From contig JBOZIK010000001.1 of NCBI GenBank assembly GCA_051453625.1, positions 177,989,946 through 178,053,945 on the forward strand: 64,000 nt of DNA, in the 5' to 3' direction. Under the pieces are notes generated by a model. That model did no database searches. It saw nothing but the letters and a program-made list of their open reading frames with translations, and was not told the DNA's origin. This stretch comes from Welwitschia mirabilis (lineage: Eukaryota; Gnetophyta; Gnetopsida; Welwitschiales). Of this stretch, positions 35,060 through 45,195 are shown one piece after another. The position numbers were made by a program, and so were the translations under genes. Every line of letters begins with the position of its first letter. Positions within the stretch are counted from its first letter, which is position 1.

Positions 35060-38000
35060 CATGATAGTTTTTTTAAATTAATATCATCCATTAACTTTTA
35101 TGACTACTAAGGATGAAATTCGATTACTTGGAAAAAAAGAGGCTAACTTAGTAAGACTTTCATAGGAGGTTATGCACTTCATTATTAATTAAAACCTTGA
35201 AAAGCATTTAATTAATGATGTTATATGTATATATTATTTAATAAAAAAATAAAGTATTTTACCATAGGTGCATCGAGGAAAATATTCCTAAGAAGGACAT
35301 TTGGTAGTGCAATATGATAGCTATGAAATCCCCATTGGGGGTTAGTTGGCTACGATCTAGATTTAATCTTGTAGGTCCTCGCTCTTCTCATAATGATTTT
35401 AGTCTCTTTATTACAAATAAAGAGTTGAGTTTTTTATTAGAAATAATTAAGAAATAGTGGTTTTAACGGACTAATGTTGACTAAGTCAATATGTCATAAC
35501 TCAACATTTTAAGGGATTTAAAAATAAAAACATGTTTATCTTAAAGTATGAGATGTCATGTGGATCAACTATATTAACTTAAGAATTTGTGCATAATAAT
35601 TTAATTTTTGTTAAATAGAAAAGGTAATATTTTCATTTTTTTTTGGTTTGTTTTTAGTTCTTTAAGTGATTCTAAACTAGATTATTAAGTTAGCATGAGA
35701 AATTTTATTTAAAGCAACTAACATGATCATATGTATGTAATAAAATCTAAATGATAAAAATGTAAAAAGATAGGATTTTTATTACAAAAAGCATAAAAAA
35801 TAATCAAAGCATTGGTAGTTAAAAGACCAAAGGTTCATAAAAATACAGGCTAAGAAGTGATAGAAATCTATTTCTTAAATGGATCAATGAACTTATTCTT
35901 CTTGTTTGACCTCTTAACCCTTAATGATCTATATGAGAAAGGTAGCACTTGGATTTTGCTTAGAATTCCTATTAGTGTATATGTATTTTATGAGTGTGCA
36001 TTCTAGAAATTGATGCAACCTCTTACACTCCACATAATTTTTTTAATATTGCATTTATCAAAACTTAAGCTTGTGATACTAAGTAGATTTCTTCCCTTAT
36101 AGTTTATCTATTCTTTGTTATAACTTTTGTGACTAGCTTGATAACTTATTAAAGAATCATTATGCATTGACTCTTCTTAGTTGAGAAATCATCATGATTC
36201 CTTAATCCTTAGACTCAGATATTCGCTAGCAAGGTAATGAATCATGGGCTAAAATAAAGAAGGGGGAAAACCTATTCCTACCATTTTCCATGATAAAAAG
36301 AGTCTAGTGTATCCAAAACCTTGGCAATAAAGTTATAAGTGGAAAAGAAAGACTTCAATGTATTCTTGATCCCAATAGTAATTTATGGATGAATAGGTTT
36401 CACACTTTGGATGTACATGTTGATCAGAGTTAAACCAAAATTAAATAAGCATCAATTCACTTTCTTGATGCTTAAGGTGACAACTAGAGAAGAAGAAGGG
36501 ATGGAAATATTAGCAAAGTGGGGTGTCATGCCTAATTTAATTACTAGCTAAAGAACTCTCTAAAAAGATCTTATTGAAGATGAAGGTGGCTAGTTACTTA
36601 AAAAATGTATTGTTTATATAATGGTGTTTTATTTTATTTGTTTTGATTCTTTGATAAGTACCCACTTATTGAGAGTTCATGTTGTAATACATGTTAATAT
36701 AACAACTCTACAAATCAAAATAACATAACATCTATCAAAGTAAAAAGCATCTTTAATGACAATAATAGCTTTATCAAATTTTAGATATGAACTAATTCCT
36801 CTTTAACAAGCTATGCATTAATTGAAAAATCCTAAAATGATCAAATACTCAATTTGAAACCAAATATTTATATTAATTATGAGATTAGTTTAGTATCTTT
36901 TTAAGTAGTTAGTAGCTGAGAATATAGGATAAAGTGATTTAATATGTTATTGCTTTATTATAAGATTTATTGCACTGGTTAATTATCTACTTCAAAGCCA
37001 TAACTTTGAATAAGAGCTTAAATAGTTACAATCATATTTTTCAATTTACTCAAAATTAAATAATAATATTAATGAGCAATTAAAATCAAGTTGATTAATT
37101 TATTAAAAAATGATCAAAGCCTTGAACTAAAACATAAATCAACTAAACAACATTTCATTACAACCTTTCAAATATGTATAGAAGATCCATTCTTTGGAAT
37201 TTAAGTTTCAAAAATTTTAATACCAAACCAAATTTATTAGATTAAATAATTTATTAATCTAGATAAAACTTAGTTAAACTTGATTAAGTAGTTATGAGTT
37301 ATTCAAAGTTTGTTGAGTAGGAGGTTCATCTTTTAAAGGCTCCTTTGAATTTTTTTTTTTTTAATTAACTCTAGTTCATGATTTATGCTTATTATTATTT
37401 ATATTGAATGTCAATGTAGTGGTTTTAAATTTTGAGGACCCTCTTTAAAAACCTTAAGGTTCTTAAAGGTCTCATTCAAACCCTAGATGCTAACATATCA
37501 TATGAACCTAAAGACTTCCTTTGAGTTTCAAGTCATAGTCTTATCTCAATCACTTAAACATGCCTACTCCATTTCTTCCTTTCCTCTTTATCTATAACTC
37601 AAAAACCCAATTTACTATTAAGAACCTCCTTTGACTTGCATCTAATGATATTCTACCACTTAATCAAACTTGAAGACTCCCTTATTTATGAAACATCCCT
37701 TTAACTTACCATATCACATCCCATGTCATCAATATAATCCATGTTAGTAGTTCAAATGATCACCTAGATATCAGATTAGTTATTAAGTACTTCACCTACT
37801 AGTGTTAATGTAGTAATTAATATAGGGTTATGATGTATAGCTCTCATTAAATAAAGTAGTAAAGTTGATAAGTTGTTCCTCACTCTTTATTCTTAAAAAT
37901 TTTCATTGGAAATAAATCTCCTTTGAAATCCTTCATATGGTGACATATGTAATAGTTACTTTCTTTGGTAATAATTTCATTTACTATTCTTTGAACATGT

Positions 38001-39082
38001 TTTTATCACATTCAAGAGCATGCATAGTTTTACTAAGCTATAGAATTATATAAAAAGTTTTATGCTCATTTGAAACTGATGCTTAAAACTTTAAAATTAC
38101 AATGTAGAACTTACATATTTTACCCTAGGTTTACTCTTAATTTAAGTAGATACGCCGTTTATTAATTTATAGGTAAAATGTTTTTACATAGTTGAAGTTA
38201 AAGGTGGTATTGTTTGATTTTATGTTCAAACAAGCAAATATCTAACTTTAAAATTTATTGATTTTATAGAGTATAGAACACTATCATTAAAACTTTTTTT
38301 GAAAATTTACTTTTAGATCTATTTCTAATAGATTTTAAGAAAATAATTATTAAGTTAGTATAATGGTAATAACTAAGTTTAAATGAGCAATATAGTATAG
38401 AAATTATATTTGATTTTTATAAAAATATGGAATAAATTGAGAAAGATAGGATGTCTAATCAACTTCAAGTAGAATATGTTCTAACGTAATGCGTCTATTT
38501 GTATTCATTAAGCTAAATAAATTTAAATTTATTATTTATACTTTTTCTATTTGACATAGGACCAAAGAATTAGAGAAATAAATTTGATACTTTAAAAAAG
38601 ATTTGTAGTTTAAAGTATTTGGGTTTTAGAGATTAGGATTAAGAATCTAAGTAGTTACTTATTGTCTTTTCCTTTCTTAGTTTATGTTTGCGCTTTTCCT
38701 TATTAGCTTTTACTTTTTATTTTACATCCCTTGAAACTTTCAGCTTCTTCGTTTTGATCATCATAAGTAAATTTATTTAAAATTTAGGATGAATTTATCT
38801 ACTTCATGAGGGTAGAATCTTTGGAATTATCAAAAGATTAGCTTTAATTAGAATGAATTTATATAGTGAAAATATGTTTTTTTAAAAACTAAATCCACAA
38901 TTATGAATTTAACGCATATCTTTCTCATGATGTTTAATTGGAATACCTCTTATATACACTAAAATTAATTGCGCTTTATGTTTAATAATGTAAGAAACTT
39001 TATATTTAAGTATTAATTTTTATCCATTTTTTCAATTTGGCTCACTTCTATTCATTCTTGTTTTCTTTGTTAGGAATTAAAA
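35060..39082 (+). other. gypsy 3' internal region, no legible ORF
   Basis: About 4 kb between the integrase end and the polypurine tract. No domain was recognised on either strand. It contains the second copy of the short repeat at 6.05 kb (35,311-35,400) and a poly-T run near 37,350. In Athila-like elements this is where an env-like ORF and long untranslated sequence lie, which is inference here. Confidence 0.45.
35311..35400. repeat. short dispersed repeat, copy 2
   Basis: TTAGTTGGCTACGATCTAG and its flanks match 6050-6145 in the same orientation. Confidence 0.4.
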
Positions 39083-39101
39083 AATGCTTAGTGGGGGTCT
39101 A
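39083..39101 (+). promoter_or_regulatory. polypurine tract of gypsy element
   Basis: AATGCTTAGTGGGGGTCTA directly precedes TGTTGTGAG, the LTR start. A short AATGCTxAGTGGGGG motif before the 3' LTR is, as I recall it, typical of this gypsy group. Confidence 0.6.
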
Positions 39102-40503
39102 TGTTGTGAGCTGAATTAACCAATTTAACATCATGTTTAAAGTGTTCTTTAAGGTTTTTTTATATGTTTAATGCACAAATTGACCACTTTTGATGTCATA
39201 GACCAAAGATAAGAAAATAATAATAATTTAAATTAAAATGAATAATTATAAAGCATTTGAAAAAGACATTTTTGGGGTTTAGAAGTAAAAAAAACATTTG
39301 AGAGTTAGGTTCTTTAGAGAGATTTGAAGAGGAAGACAATCTATGAAATAAATTACTTTTAGAAATAGGCAAATTACTTTGAAAAATATGAAAAGCAAAA
39401 TAATCATCTTATTCTCTTCTAGATTGAAATGAAATTTTTTCACCTTAAGTTCTTAAATTAAAATCCACTAACCCTTCTTTAATTGCTTTGTTAATAAATT
39501 TCTTCTCCTGGTGGTGCTTCTGCTATGCNNNNNNNNNNNNNNNNNNNNNNNNNNNNNNNNNNNNNNNNNNNNNNNNNNNNNNNNNNNNNNNNNNNNNNNN
39601 NNNNNNNNNNNNNNNNNNNNNNNNNNNNNNNNNNNNNNNNNNNNNNNNNNNNNNNNNNNNNNNNNNNNNNNNNNNNNNNNNNNNNNNNNNNNNNNNNNNN
39701 NNNNNNNNNNNNNNNNNNNNNNNNNNNNNNNNNNNNNNNNNNNNNNNNNNNNNNNNNNNNNNNNNNNNNNNNNNNNNNNNNNNNNNNNNNNNNNNNNNNN
39801 NNNNNNNNNNNNNNNNNNNNNNNNNNNNNNNNNNNNNNNNNNNNNNNNNNNNNNNNNNNNNNNNNNNNNNNNNNNNNNNNNNNNNNNNNNNNNNNNNNNN
39901 NNNNNNNNNNNNNNNNNNNNNNNNNNNNNNNNNNNNNNNNNNNNNNNNNNNNNNNNNNNNNNNNNNNNNNNNNNNNNNNNNNNNNNNNNNNNNNNNNNNN
40001 NNNNNNNNNNNNNNNNNNNNNNNNNNNNNNNNNNNNNNNNNNNNNNNNNNNNNNNNNNNNNNNNNNNNNNNNNNNNNNNNNNNNNNNNNNNNNNNNNNNN
40101 NNNNNNNNNNNNNNNNNNNNNNNNNNNNNNNNNNNNNNNNNNNNNNNNNNNNNNNNNNNNNNNNNNNNNNNNNNNNNNNNNNNNNNNNNNNNNNNNNNNN
40201 NNNNNNNNNNNNNNNNNNNNNNNNNNNNNNNNNNNNNNNNNNNNNNNNNNNNNNNNNNNNNNNNNNNNNNNNNNNNNNNNNNNNNNNNNNNNNNNNNNNN
40301 NNNNNNNNNNNNNNNNNNNNNNNNNNNNNNNNNNNNNNNNNNNNNNNNNNNNNNNNNNNNNNNNNNNNNNNNNNNNNNNNNNNNNNNNNNNNNNNNNNNN
40401 NNATCATTTTCTTGCATTTTTATAAAAATTTTAAACAAACTTCTGTACACCCCAGTGGAAACTCCCTTCTAGATCAAATAAAATGTAATAAGGAGGCTAT
40501 ACA
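39102..40503 (+). repeat. 3' LTR of gypsy element (contains 874-N run)
   Basis: It begins TGTTGTGAGCTG after the polypurine tract and ends CTATACA. Its middle and end are confirmed by an inverted partner at 44,222-44,590, which matches on both sides of the N run. Without the N it is about 530 bp. No full 5' LTR was found in the window. Confidence 0.65.
39529..40402. other. assembly gap (874 N)
   Basis: The inverted LTR partner at 44.3 kb runs straight across the equivalent position with almost no extra sequence. Confidence 0.95.
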
Positions 40504-40680
40504 ATAGTGGATGTGATACTCACTTAGATTGCATAAAGCACAAAGTGTAGACTAGTTTGTTGAAAATACTAATAATCTTTAACTTTAAATAAAAAATAAA
40601 ACTAATGAAAACTTGAAAAGAAAACTAAACTAAGAAATTGAAAGTACAAACTAACCTAAGAAAAAATAAAACTATATATA

Positions 40681-40685
40681 TACAC
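40681..40685 (+). repeat. target-site duplication TACAC (left) of copia element
   Basis: Identical to 43,418-43,422. Confidence 0.85.
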
Positions 40686-40930
40686 TGTTAGAAATATTTG
40701 ATTTTTATAGGAGTGGTTATAACCACTCCCTCATATCTTCCTCATCCCTCTCCTATTCTCTCTCCCATTCTTCTTATCCATTGCTATCTATATTTTAGTT
40801 CTTCTAATTTCTCTCATTGTATTTTGTATATATTCATTCACTATGAATAAAATCAACAACTTGCATTTCAATGATAAAATCTAGTGCTCAATGCCTTCCT
40901 ACTACTTTGAGGGTTTCTCCAAATCCTTTA
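40686..40930 (+). repeat. left LTR of copia element
   Basis: Starts TGTTAGAAATATTTG and ends TCCTTTA (CA decayed to TA). It shares the 18-bp palindrome-rich AGTGGTTATAACCACTCC and CTATGAATAAAATCAACAA with the right LTR. Confidence 0.9.
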
Positions 40931-40950
40931 ATTGTAACAAAGCAAAACCT
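40931..40950 (+). promoter_or_regulatory. decayed primer-binding site (initiator-Met type)
   Basis: ATTGTAACAAAGCAAAACC follows the LTR where TGGTATCAGAGC is usual in copia elements. The resemblance is partial. Confidence 0.4.
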
Positions 40951-42113
40951 GGAAGGCTTTTCAGTGGTTTCATATCCTTTTAATGGCACTAAAATCATCC
41001 ATTTTACAGAAGGAATGTGCAGTAGCTCACCTGCATTTTATTTCTAAAAATGCATATTATTTTTAACGTGCATTGCACAGTAGGTGAAAAAAAGAAGTTG
41101 TTGGAGCCTCGCTGCATCATTGCAGAAGTGATTCATTAAGTGATGTATATTAGAAGCGTTCTTTCGAGGCATTTTTTCCACTATTTTTTCTTTACCATGG
41201 CAGTGACATAGAAGTGGATGTGAATTGCTTATTTCTGTGGCTCAACACGCATTGAGATTGAGACAAGGATTTGAAAGAGATCTTCAAAGAAAATTCGTTT
41301 AGCAATTTTTCAAGAGATACAATTCACTTTCATTTGGGAAAATAAGAATGTTAATCAAGCTCTTAAGCATCTCTGTCTACCAGATCTGTAGGCTGACTAG
41401 GATGTGCATTAAAAAAAGGCTCTTTTAAGACTTAGCAACCGAGGTCCTTAAGGTACTGATCATCTTGTAGTGCTGCTTTAACAATGCGAGGTCCTTCATT
41501 TAAGACCATATTACTTACCATGCGATACTCCTTGAGCTCCTTTAGCACCTTCTTAATAACTTTAAGGACTACTATAGTAGATCATTCATGTTAACCTAGC
41601 ATGTTTGGTGGTACATGCGGTATCTCATTATTCTTCCTCTCACAAACAAATGTTGCACTTACAAAAGTTGCAAGGGAAAAATATAAAAATAAAAAAGGAC
41701 ATATAGTCATTAGTTTTGCTTGCTCTGAATCAAAACTCTTTGTGTTCACATGATTCTATTGAGTTTATTTCTTGTTCTCATTGTTCTCATTCTATTTTAA
41801 TTTTTACTTTGAATGCTTTATGATGTATTAATTTGGAGGAGTAGCTTTTAAAAGTTTGAATTTTTTTCAAATTTATAAAAGGTTTTAAGGGATATAATCC
41901 TTATCCTTTGTAGCTCTTTTAATAAAATAATTTTTAAGTGGGGGTGCTAGGAAGTATTTAATCCTCTAAGATTATTAGTGAGGTGAGAGAAGAGTTAAGC
42001 TAGAGAAGGATAGATAAGTGTTATTATTTCAAGGGGATCACTTCTTAAACCTTAAATTCTAAGTTAAAAAGGTAAAAATTTACCAGCTCCCATCGAGCAA
42101 AGGAAAAGAGAAA
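40951..42113 (+). other. copia leader region
   Basis: About 1.2 kb between primer-binding site and gag ATG. No open frame or domain is visible. It keeps somewhat more CG dinucleotides than its surroundings (for example around 41,150-41,300). Confidence 0.5.
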
Positions 42114-42908
42114 ATGAACACAATAGAAAGGAATGTTAAAAAATATAAAGGTAAAAATTTTCGTTCTTGAAAAATTAAGTTGTAATTAATCTTAATTCAG
42201 AAAGATGTATGGCAAGTTGTAAATGGTATAATACCTAAATCAACAGATGTATCCAAAATTATGGAGTGGGAAATGCTAGACACAAGAGCTATATCTCTAA
42301 TTGGCCTTGCACTTGAAGATAATTACTTATACTATCTTAATTTGACCAAGTCTTTAAAGTTAAACTAGGAAGAGTTAAATCATTTATTTGATGCAAGTAG
42401 TTAAGAGGCTAAGTAAATATTGAATAATCAACTTTATGGCTTAAAGATGAATGAAGGCAAAGGCATGGATAAATATATCAACTTTTTTCAATCAATTTTA
42501 ACTTAACTTTCTTCTATTAATGCTAGAGTGGATGATGACAATGCCAAAGCCATCTTCCTTAATAGTCTTCCATCTAAGTTTGATTACATTATCTTTACAT
42601 TGAAGAAGATTCCATTTTCACTTGAAGCCACCATCTTCACACTTCTTGAAGAGTTTAGAAAAATGAAACATAAAGAAATGATGACTGAAGCTTTGATAAG
42701 TATCAAAGGTAAATTACAAAGTAATAAGAACAGGTCTTGTTACTATTACAAAAAAACTGGATATGAAGTAATCAACTATTTTAATCAAGTAAGAGGTCTA
42801 ATCATTGGAAAACTAAAGAAGCAAGCTCTCATAAGTGAAATAGAAAGTGAATCTAAACCTAACAAAGCAATAACTTCACAAGATGATATAGTTATTTCTA
42901 GCTTCTAA
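42114..42908 (+). pseudogene. copia gag relic (UBN2-type with zinc knuckle)
   Basis: From the ATG at 42,114 one frame runs 265 codons to the TAA at 42,908 with six internal stops and no frameshift; the last 126 codons are open. Readable parts are the N-terminal KDVWQVVNGIIPKS and EWEMLDTRAISLIGLAL, the central LYGLKMNEGKGMDKYINFF and LNSLPSKFDYIIFTLKKIPF, and a knuckle CYYYKKTGYEVINYFNQ, in which three of the four CCHC ligands are Tyr. This order matches copia gag (UBN2 family) proteins, which form the nucleic-acid-binding shell of the particle. The stops are consistent with C-to-T or G-to-A changes. Confidence 0.85.
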
Positions 42909-42934
42909 TTGTTCCTAGTTCATAATGTCTTGAG

Positions 42935-43074
42935 TTATCGTGAGTTGTTCCACTTTGTCTTAAGTTGTCCCAAGTTGTCCCACTTTGTCTTAAGTTATCC
43001 TAAGTTATTCCACTTTGTCTTGAATTATCCCACATTATTTCACTTTATTCCAAGTTATTCCATTTTATTTTAAG
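42935..43074 (+). repeat. 10-bp minisatellite in copia 3' untranslated region
   Basis: Fourteen contiguous decamers of the type TTGTCCCAAG / TTGTCCCACT / TTGTCTTAAG, with a 30-bp higher-order period in the middle. It lies between gag and the polypurine tract. Confidence 0.9.
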
Positions 43075-43164
43075 TAAATGTTCCTGGTTACTTAAGCTAG
43101 GTTAGAGGCTTATTCCAACCATCTCTTATCAATTATGATATTAAATTTCACATGAAATTTAACA

Positions 43165-43175
43165 TCAAGGGGAGG
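43165..43175 (+). promoter_or_regulatory. polypurine tract of copia element
   Basis: CAAGGGGAGG immediately precedes the right LTR start TGTTAG. Confidence 0.85.
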
Positions 43176-43417
43176 TGTTAGAAATATTTAATTATAAGAG
43201 TGGTTATAACCACTCCCTCATATCTTCCTCATCCCTCTCCTATTATCTCTCTCATTCATCTTATCCATTGCTATCTATATTTTCGTTCTTCTAATTTCTG
43301 TTATTATATTTAGTATATATTCATTCACTATGAATAAAATCAACAAGCTTCATTTCAATGATAAAATATAGTTCTCAATGCTTTTCTGCTACCTTGAGGG
43401 TTTCTCCAAACCCTTCA
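43176..43417 (+). repeat. right LTR of copia element
   Basis: TGTTAGAAATATTTAA to ACCCTTCA, matching the left LTR along its length. Confidence 0.9.
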
Positions 43418-43422
43418 TACAC
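43418..43422 (+). repeat. target-site duplication TACAC (right)
   Basis: Directly follows the CA end of the right LTR. Confidence 0.85.
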
Positions 43423-43950
43423 TACACAAGTAAATAACTTAAAATCAAATTAGTTACTTATGCAATGAAAACTAACGTTTCAAACTTCGTTAAACTTATC
43501 CTTGATAACAACACTAATTTTTTAGGGTGTGAATTATGTTCTTTTCTTTTTCAGTTAATGATCTTAAATAATAACCTATAATATTAGTATCTAACATAAA
43601 TCATAAGTAACCTTATGGAGTTAAATTGATGCCAACATAATATATGAAGAACATAAGAGAGAGAGATTTGAAAGAAAGAAAATGATCTTTATTAATCACA
43701 ATATTCTCACATTCACTTATCAAGAAAAAGCTCCTCAATGAAGAAGACATGGCCCAATACCAAAAAATACCATTTTCTGTAATTAAGATGAATCCCTTAT
43801 CCAAAATGCTCTAATGTCATAAGGATCCTAATGCAACAAAAGATAAGAAAATGGGAAACATAAGGGGGGTATTTATAGGATTAGATTAATTATTTAGGTC
43901 ATCAAGAGTGATAATGGATCAAGAGTAATGGTATCACTAATTTTGTAATA
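43423..43950. other. unassigned AT-rich DNA
   Basis: The right flank of the copia insertion. No gene is seen; the 63-residue antisense frame at 43,613-43,804 has no recognisable motif. Parts of 43.85-44.1 kb vaguely recall the LTR at 11.7-13.2 kb. Confidence 0.4.
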
Positions 43951-44027
43951 TCTTCTTGGTGTAAAATCTTCTTTCACATATCTTCTTGATGTAACATCTT
44001 CTTGGCATAATGTCTTCTTGGTTATGT
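43951..44027. repeat. 16-bp tandem repeat
   Basis: About five units of TCTTCTTGGTGTAAAA type (14-17 bp each). Confidence 0.75.
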
Positions 44028-44130
44028 GGAATGTCTTTTTCATGAGTCCAACACTTAGCCTTTAGATCATGATGCCTTTATCAACCGATGCTATTGTCAT
44101 ATATCTTCAACACCATTACTATGTCACTAC

Positions 44131-44221
44131 CACATATCACTGTCACATGTTATTGTCACATGTCTTTACCACATGTCATTATCACGTGTTACTGCCACAT
44201 GCCGCTACCACATGTCATCAT
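44131..44221. repeat. 13-bp minisatellite (CACATGT units)
   Basis: Seven contiguous 13-bp units, for example CACATGTTATTGT, CACATGTCTTTAC and CACGTGTTACTGC. The last ends at 44,221, exactly where the LTR fragment begins. The open frame at 44,069-44,296 (+) is a reading through this array and is not a gene. Confidence 0.9.
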
Positions 44222-44590
44222 TGGTATAGCCTCCTTCTTGCACTTTATGTAATTTATAAGGGAGTTTTCCACTTGGTTGTAAAGAAGTTTATTTAACATT
44301 TTTATAAAAATGTAAGGGAATGACAACACAGGAGAAGCACTAGTGGGAGAAGCAATTTGTTAGCAAAGTAATTAAATAAGGGTTAGTGAATTCTTATTTA
44401 AGAACTTAGGGTGAGAAACTTTTATTTAGAATAGAAGAAAATGATTATTCTCCTTTTCATATTTTTGAAAGTAGTTCACCTATTTTTAAAAGTAATTTAT
44501 TTCATAAACCATCGTCCTCTTCAAATCTCTTTAAAGAACCTATCTTCCAAACTTTTTTTCTTCTAAACCCTAAAATTAGAGGAAGTTTAA
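44222..44590 (-). repeat. inverted fragment of the 39.1 kb gypsy LTR
   Basis: Its reverse complement matches 39,250-39,528 and 40,403-40,503: GGAGGCTATAC, TTTTTATAAAAAT, TAAAAGTAATTTATTTCAT and CCTCTTCAAATCTCT are shared. The fragment starts at the LTR terminus (TGGTATAG) and stops where LINE ORF1 coding begins. Confidence 0.8.
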
Positions 44591-44609
44591 AATTATTTAT
44601 GGTTTTGGA

Positions 44610-45190
44610 ATGGACAAGGTAGAGGTAGAGTATGAAAATGTTTTGCTCTCATGTTTAGTATGTTCTGAAATTGGTCACTTTAAGAGATTCTACCTGATTC
44701 AGAGAGAAAGGACCTACAACAAAAGTGAAAGGAAGGATCACTTAAGGGAGACATGTCAAAAAAAGCAGTGTCAAGATTACCAAAATTTTGGACACATGGA
44801 AAGCAAATGTAAAAATAAAAAAGATGAAGAGGACTTTCAAAAAGTGTTCAAAAAGAATGGAATGGGCTTCACCCATAAGTAATAAAAGAATCGAAATGAG
44901 AGACAACAAAGTTAGAACATTGAAATTTCAATGGGAATGGATGGAAAAGGCAAGGAGTCGAGTCAAGCCACTTATGGGTGAAGCTCAAAAATTTTTTTCC
45001 CTCTTTCTAACAATAACTTAGATGAGTTAGAATTAGATTCTAATTATGAGATCTTAAAAGAAGCATCAACTATTATAAAAGTGGGAAGAACCCCACTAGG
45101 ATAAGGGTAAAAAAAGAAGCAAATGAGAACATTATGAATGAGTTATAATACACCTTGACAGATATGTTAGGTAAGGGCCCAAAAAAGAAG
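44610..45190 (+). pseudogene. L1 ORF1 relic, zinc-knuckle part
   Basis: MDKVEVEYENVLLSCLVCSE begins a 90-residue open frame with one knuckle CLVCSEIGHFKRFY (last Cys is Tyr) and another CQDYQNFGHMESKC (second Cys is Tyr). After a frame change near 44,800 the reading ends in a basic segment. The EVEYENV lead-in and paired knuckles are typical of the C-terminal half of plant L1 ORF1, which binds LINE RNA. Confidence 0.75.
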
Positions 45191-45195
45191 GGTAA

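Larger units (their letters stand above)
31900..40503 (+). mobile_element. Ty3/gypsy (Athila/Tat-like) element, 5' end missing
   Basis: Plus-strand pol relics in the order RT, RNase H, integrase (32.09-35.06 kb) are followed by about 4 kb without recognised coding, then a polypurine tract (39,083-39,101) and an LTR (39,102-40,503). The order RT-RH-IN with motifs such as VVDHLSRL and the YQVNGQR integrase end places it in the Athila/Tat group. The long 3' region is where such elements carry an env-like ORF, but none is legible. It hosts a SINE at 34,741 and abuts a copia insertion at 40,681. Confidence 0.7.
40686..43417 (+). mobile_element. gag-only Ty1/copia element, structurally complete
   Basis: LTRs of 245 bp (40,686-40,930) and 242 bp (43,176-43,417) flank a 2.25 kb interior and are themselves flanked by the 5-bp duplication TACAC. 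A primer-binding-like sequence follows the left LTR and a polypurine tract precedes the right one. The interior has a long leader, a gag relic and a decamer array, and no protease, integrase or RT. It is therefore a non-autonomous copia derivative that would have needed pol from a relative. It sits about 180 bp beyond the end of the gypsy 3' LTR. Confidence 0.9.

Noticed and set aside
39488-40507. Five long open frames around 39.5-40.5 kb
   Set aside because: They cross the 874-N gap and contain only a few real codons at their ends.
42935-44221. CRISPR-like array
   Set aside because: The units are contiguous with no spacers, and the context is a plant retroelement.
44069-44296. Plus-strand His/Tyr/Thr-rich 75-residue frame
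   Set aside because: It is a reading of the 13-bp minisatellite and the adjoining LTR fragment.
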